The notes under the pieces are model-generated. The model searched no databases. It had not been told where the DNA came from and saw nothing but the letters and a program-made list of their open reading frames with translations. Positions 14,555 to 16,541 of a stretch of 16,541 nucleotides of DNA are shown piece by piece (position 1 is the first letter of the stretch; each line of letters begins with the position of its first letter). Source of the DNA: CASQEL01 sp036655975 (lineage in GTDB: Bacteria; Desulfobacterota; Desulfovibrionia; Desulfovibrionales; Desulfovibrionaceae); NCBI GenBank assembly GCA_036655975.1, contig JAVVPD010000046.1, forward strand, positions 1 through 16,541, read 5' to 3'. The position numbers were made by a program, and so were the translations under genes.

Positions 14555-14576
14555 GGGGGAAGGCTTGCCTTCCCCC
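14555..14576 (+). terminator. Strong hairpin directly after acpP, without a T-run
   Basis: GGGGGAAGG (14555-14563) and CCTTCCCCC (14568-14576) form a perfect 9-bp G+C-rich stem with a CTTG loop, starting 6 nt after the acpP stop codon. It is followed by C-rich rather than T-rich sequence. It would fit partial termination or protection of the acpP 3' end, raising acpP relative to fabF; this is inference. Confidence 0.6.
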
Positions 14577-14630
14577 CCCTTCCCCATAGTAAAGCTGGTT
14601 ATATATGCGATAACTAGTAGAAAGATGGGG

Positions 14631-14668
14631 GTTGGTCTGGGCTGAAGCCCAGTCTGTATCATACCAAC
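14631..14668 (+). promoter_or_regulatory. Nested inverted repeats in the fabF leader
   Basis: An inner hairpin, CTGGGC (14637-14642) / GCCCAG (14647-14652) with a TGAA loop, is enclosed by outer arms GTTGGT (14631-14636) / ACCAAC (14663-14668). The outer pair leaves a 10-nt bulge on the 3' side. The fold ends 26 nt before the fabF start codon and leaves the AAGGAG site at 14682-14687 single-stranded. Confidence 0.5.
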
Positions 14669-14694
14669 TGCGCTTTGTTATAAGGAGCCAACGC

Positions 14695-15959
14695 ATGAAC
14701 CGTAAACGCGTTGTTATTACTGGCCTTTCTGCCGTGACACCTTTAGGCAACACCACATGCGCCACATGGGACAATCTTGTTGCTGGGCATTCNNNNNNNN
14801 NNGTTCCGGCATTGCGCCCATTACTCTTTTTGATACCACAGGATACGACGCGCGCATCGCTGGCGAAGTAAAAAATTTTACAGCGGAAGACTATGGTATT
14901 CCCCTAAAACAAGCCCGGCGTATGGACCGCTTTACCCAATTTGCGGTGGCTGCCGGCAATATGCTGGTGGAAGACGCAAAGCTGGTGATCACACCTGAAA
15001 ATGCGTACCGCACAGGCGTTATCATGGGGATCGGCCTCGGGGGTTTGTCCACCATCGAAACATTCCACAGTAAATTGTTGAGCGCGGGGCCAAGCCGTAT
15101 TTCTCCCTTCATGATTCCCATGCTTATTTCCAACATGGGGGCGGGCCAAATTTCTATTTTCACCGGTGCCAAAGGCCCCAATGTGGTCACCACCTCGGCT
15201 TGTGCTTCAGCCCTGCATGCCTTAGGCACGGCGTGGACCGAAATTCTTATGGGCCGTTGCGACTCTGTGATCACGGGGGGCGTGGAAGCTGTTATCACGC
15301 CCATGGGTTTATCAGGTTTTGCCGCGATGAAAGCCCTGTCCACCGCGCACAATGACGACCCCACCCAAGCCTCACGCCCCTTTGACAAAGACCGCGATGG
15401 TTTTGTCATCGGCGAAGGCGCGGGCATGCTGCTGCTGGAATCGCTGGATTCCGCGCTGGCTCGCGGCGCACATATTTATGGAGAAATTGTGGGCTACGGA
15501 GCAACGGGCGATGCCTATCACATGACGGCACCACCGGAATCGGGTGAGGGCATGGCTATGGCGATGAAAAACGCCCTGAACGATGCCTGCCTTGCCCCCG
15601 AAGCCATTGACCACATCAATGCCCACGCAACCTCTACCTATCTGAACGATGTGTGCGAAACGCGCGCCATTAAACGTGTTTTTGGCGCCCATGCCTATGA
15701 CATCCGTATCACCGCCACCAAATCCATGACCGGGCATTTACTCGGCGCGGCGGGTGGCATTGAAAGCGTCTTCTCCGTGCTCACTCTGGAAAAGGGCATC
15801 ATTCCCGGCACCATCAATTACCACACCCCCGACCCCGAATGCGATTTGGACTACACCGTCAACGGCTCGCAGCGTGTGCAGTGCCAATACGCCATGTGCA
15901 ATTCTCTGGGTTTTGGCGGCACCAATGCCAGTATTATATTTAAGCGTTACATAGCCTAA
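14695..15959 (+). CDS. fabF: Beta-ketoacyl-ACP synthase II (FabF), interrupted by an assembly gap
   Basis: FabF elongates acyl-ACP with malonyl-ACP. ATG 14695 follows AAGGAG and the protein begins MNRKRVVITGLSAVTPLGN. Ten N at 14793-14802 follow LVAGHS. The rest, from SGIAPITLFDTTGYDARIAG, continues in a different frame because the N-run length is not real. Catalytic residues are all present downstream: the cysteine in TTSACASALHAL, the histidine in HINAHATSTYLND and the histidine in KSMTGHLLGAAGG. The C-terminal NSLGFGGTNASIIF is also present. Closing the gap through the shared TTC gives one frame of about 416 aa, the expected family size. I therefore read it as an intact gene, not a pseudogene. 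Confidence 0.95.
14793..14802. other. Assembly gap (ten N) inside fabF
   Basis: The window contains a run of exactly ten N here. The flanks end in CATTC and begin with GTTCC, so they probably overlap by a few bases rather than being separated by missing sequence. Confidence 0.98.
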
Positions 15960-15986
15960 CACGTTAGTATAAAGGATATATTTGTC

Positions 15987-16541
15987 ATGCAAGAACTTAT
16001 GCTTCAGGATCCGGACATTGCCAAAGCCCTGTTTGCGGAATCCTTCCGCCAAATGGAAAAGCTGGAACTTATCGCCTCGGAAAATTTTGTTTCCACGGCG
16101 GTGCGGGAAATCCAAGGTTCCATTTTGACCCACAAATATGCAGAAGGCTATCCCGGCAAACGCTACTATGGCGGTTGTGAGTACGTAGACGTAGTGGAAA
16201 ATCTTGCCATTGAAAGAGCCAAAAGCCTGTTTGGCTGCGGCTATGCCAATGTGCAACCTCACTCCGGCTCACAAGCCAATATGGCAGCCTATTTCGCGTG
16301 CCTGAAGCCCGGTGACACTATTCTTGGCATGGATTTATCCCACGGTGGGCACCTGACCCATGGCAGCCCCGTAAATTTTTCGGGAAAACTCTTTAATATT
16401 GTTTCCTACGGTGTAGATAAAGACAGCGGTCAAATCAATTATGACACCGTGGCAGCATTGGCCCGTAAAGCCAAACCCGCCGTCATCATGGCCGGAGCCA
16501 GCGCCTACCCCCGCATTTTGGACTTTGCCCGTTTCCGCGCG
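15987..16541 (+). CDS. glyA: Serine hydroxymethyltransferase, 3' end beyond the window
   Basis: This PLP enzyme interconverts serine and glycine with transfer of a one-carbon unit to tetrahydrofolate in the cytoplasm. The window holds the first 185 codons with no stop. It begins MQELMLQDPDIAKALFAESF. Family signatures are KLELIASENFVS near residues 25-36, KYAEGYPGKRYYGGCEYVD near 50-68, NVQPHSGSQANMAAY near 88-102, and MDLSHGGHLTHGSPVNFSG near 115-133. The PLP lysine lies beyond the edge. ATG 15987 follows AAAGGA, 27 nt after fabF. It is probably the end of the same transcription unit, as in Desulfovibrio relatives I know of. Confidence 0.96.
   Translation, partial: MQELMLQDPDIAKALFAESFRQMEKLELIASENFVSTAVREIQGSILTHKYAEGYPGKRYYGGCEYVDVVENLAIERAKSLFGCGYANVQPHSGSQANMAAYFACLKPGDTILGMDLSHGGHLTHGSPVNFSGKLFNIVSYGVDKDSGQINYDTVAALARKAKPAVIMAGASAYPRILDFARFRA

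Noticed and set aside
14695..15959. fabF as a frameshifted pseudogene.
   Set aside because: The frame change coincides exactly with a ten-N run of arbitrary length, both halves are full-quality FabF with all catalytic residues, and the flanks merge in frame.

Overview
The window looks like chromosome from an anaerobic sulfate-reducing bacterium of the Desulfovibrionaceae, probably from a gut or other host-associated lineage. This rests on three things: the gene order DUF177-rpmF-plsX-fabH-fabG-acpP-fabF-glyA, which I know from Desulfovibrio; the C-x-C form of the ribosomal L32 zinc site; and a flavoredoxin-type flavoprotein. Base composition seems close to half G+C, lower than many free-living Desulfovibrio. 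The species is inference. A run of ten N inside fabF shows that this is a scaffolded draft assembly.

Positions 1-1881 (minus strand) hold a polar amino acid ABC transporter: solute-binding protein, permease and the N-terminal part of the ATPase, which runs off the left edge. A 396-bp divergent intergenic region follows, with a tract of about 95% A+T.

Positions 2278-7005 (plus strand) are the accessory part. A four-gene unit encodes a tripartite tricarboxylate transporter (TctC binding protein, TctB, TctA) with a sulfatase inserted between tctC and tctB. The sulfatase is clearly of the choline-sulfatase (BetC) family, has no signal peptide and carries the formylglycine motif. Several residues that should line the choline pocket are replaced. 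The arrangement suggests uptake of an organosulfate ester and its cytoplasmic hydrolysis. In a sulfate reducer this would supply both sulfate as electron acceptor and the organic part as a nutrient. This is the most interesting part of the window.

Positions 7190-10296 hold a flavoredoxin-like FMN protein, a WbaP-type polyprenyl-phosphate sugar phosphotransferase, and a convergent glucokinase on the minus strand.

Positions 10471-16541 (plus strand) are a housekeeping fatty-acid/phospholipid cluster: DUF177/YceD, rpmF, plsX, fabH, fabG, acpP, fabF and the start of glyA. PlsX makes acyl-phosphate for phospholipid synthesis. FabH starts and FabF extends acyl chains on AcpP, and FabG reduces the ketoacyl intermediates. 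RNA hairpins flank acpP and precede fabF, which could set different transcript levels within the operon. I saw no tRNA, rRNA, CRISPR array, transposase or integrase, and no classical hairpin-plus-T-run terminator.
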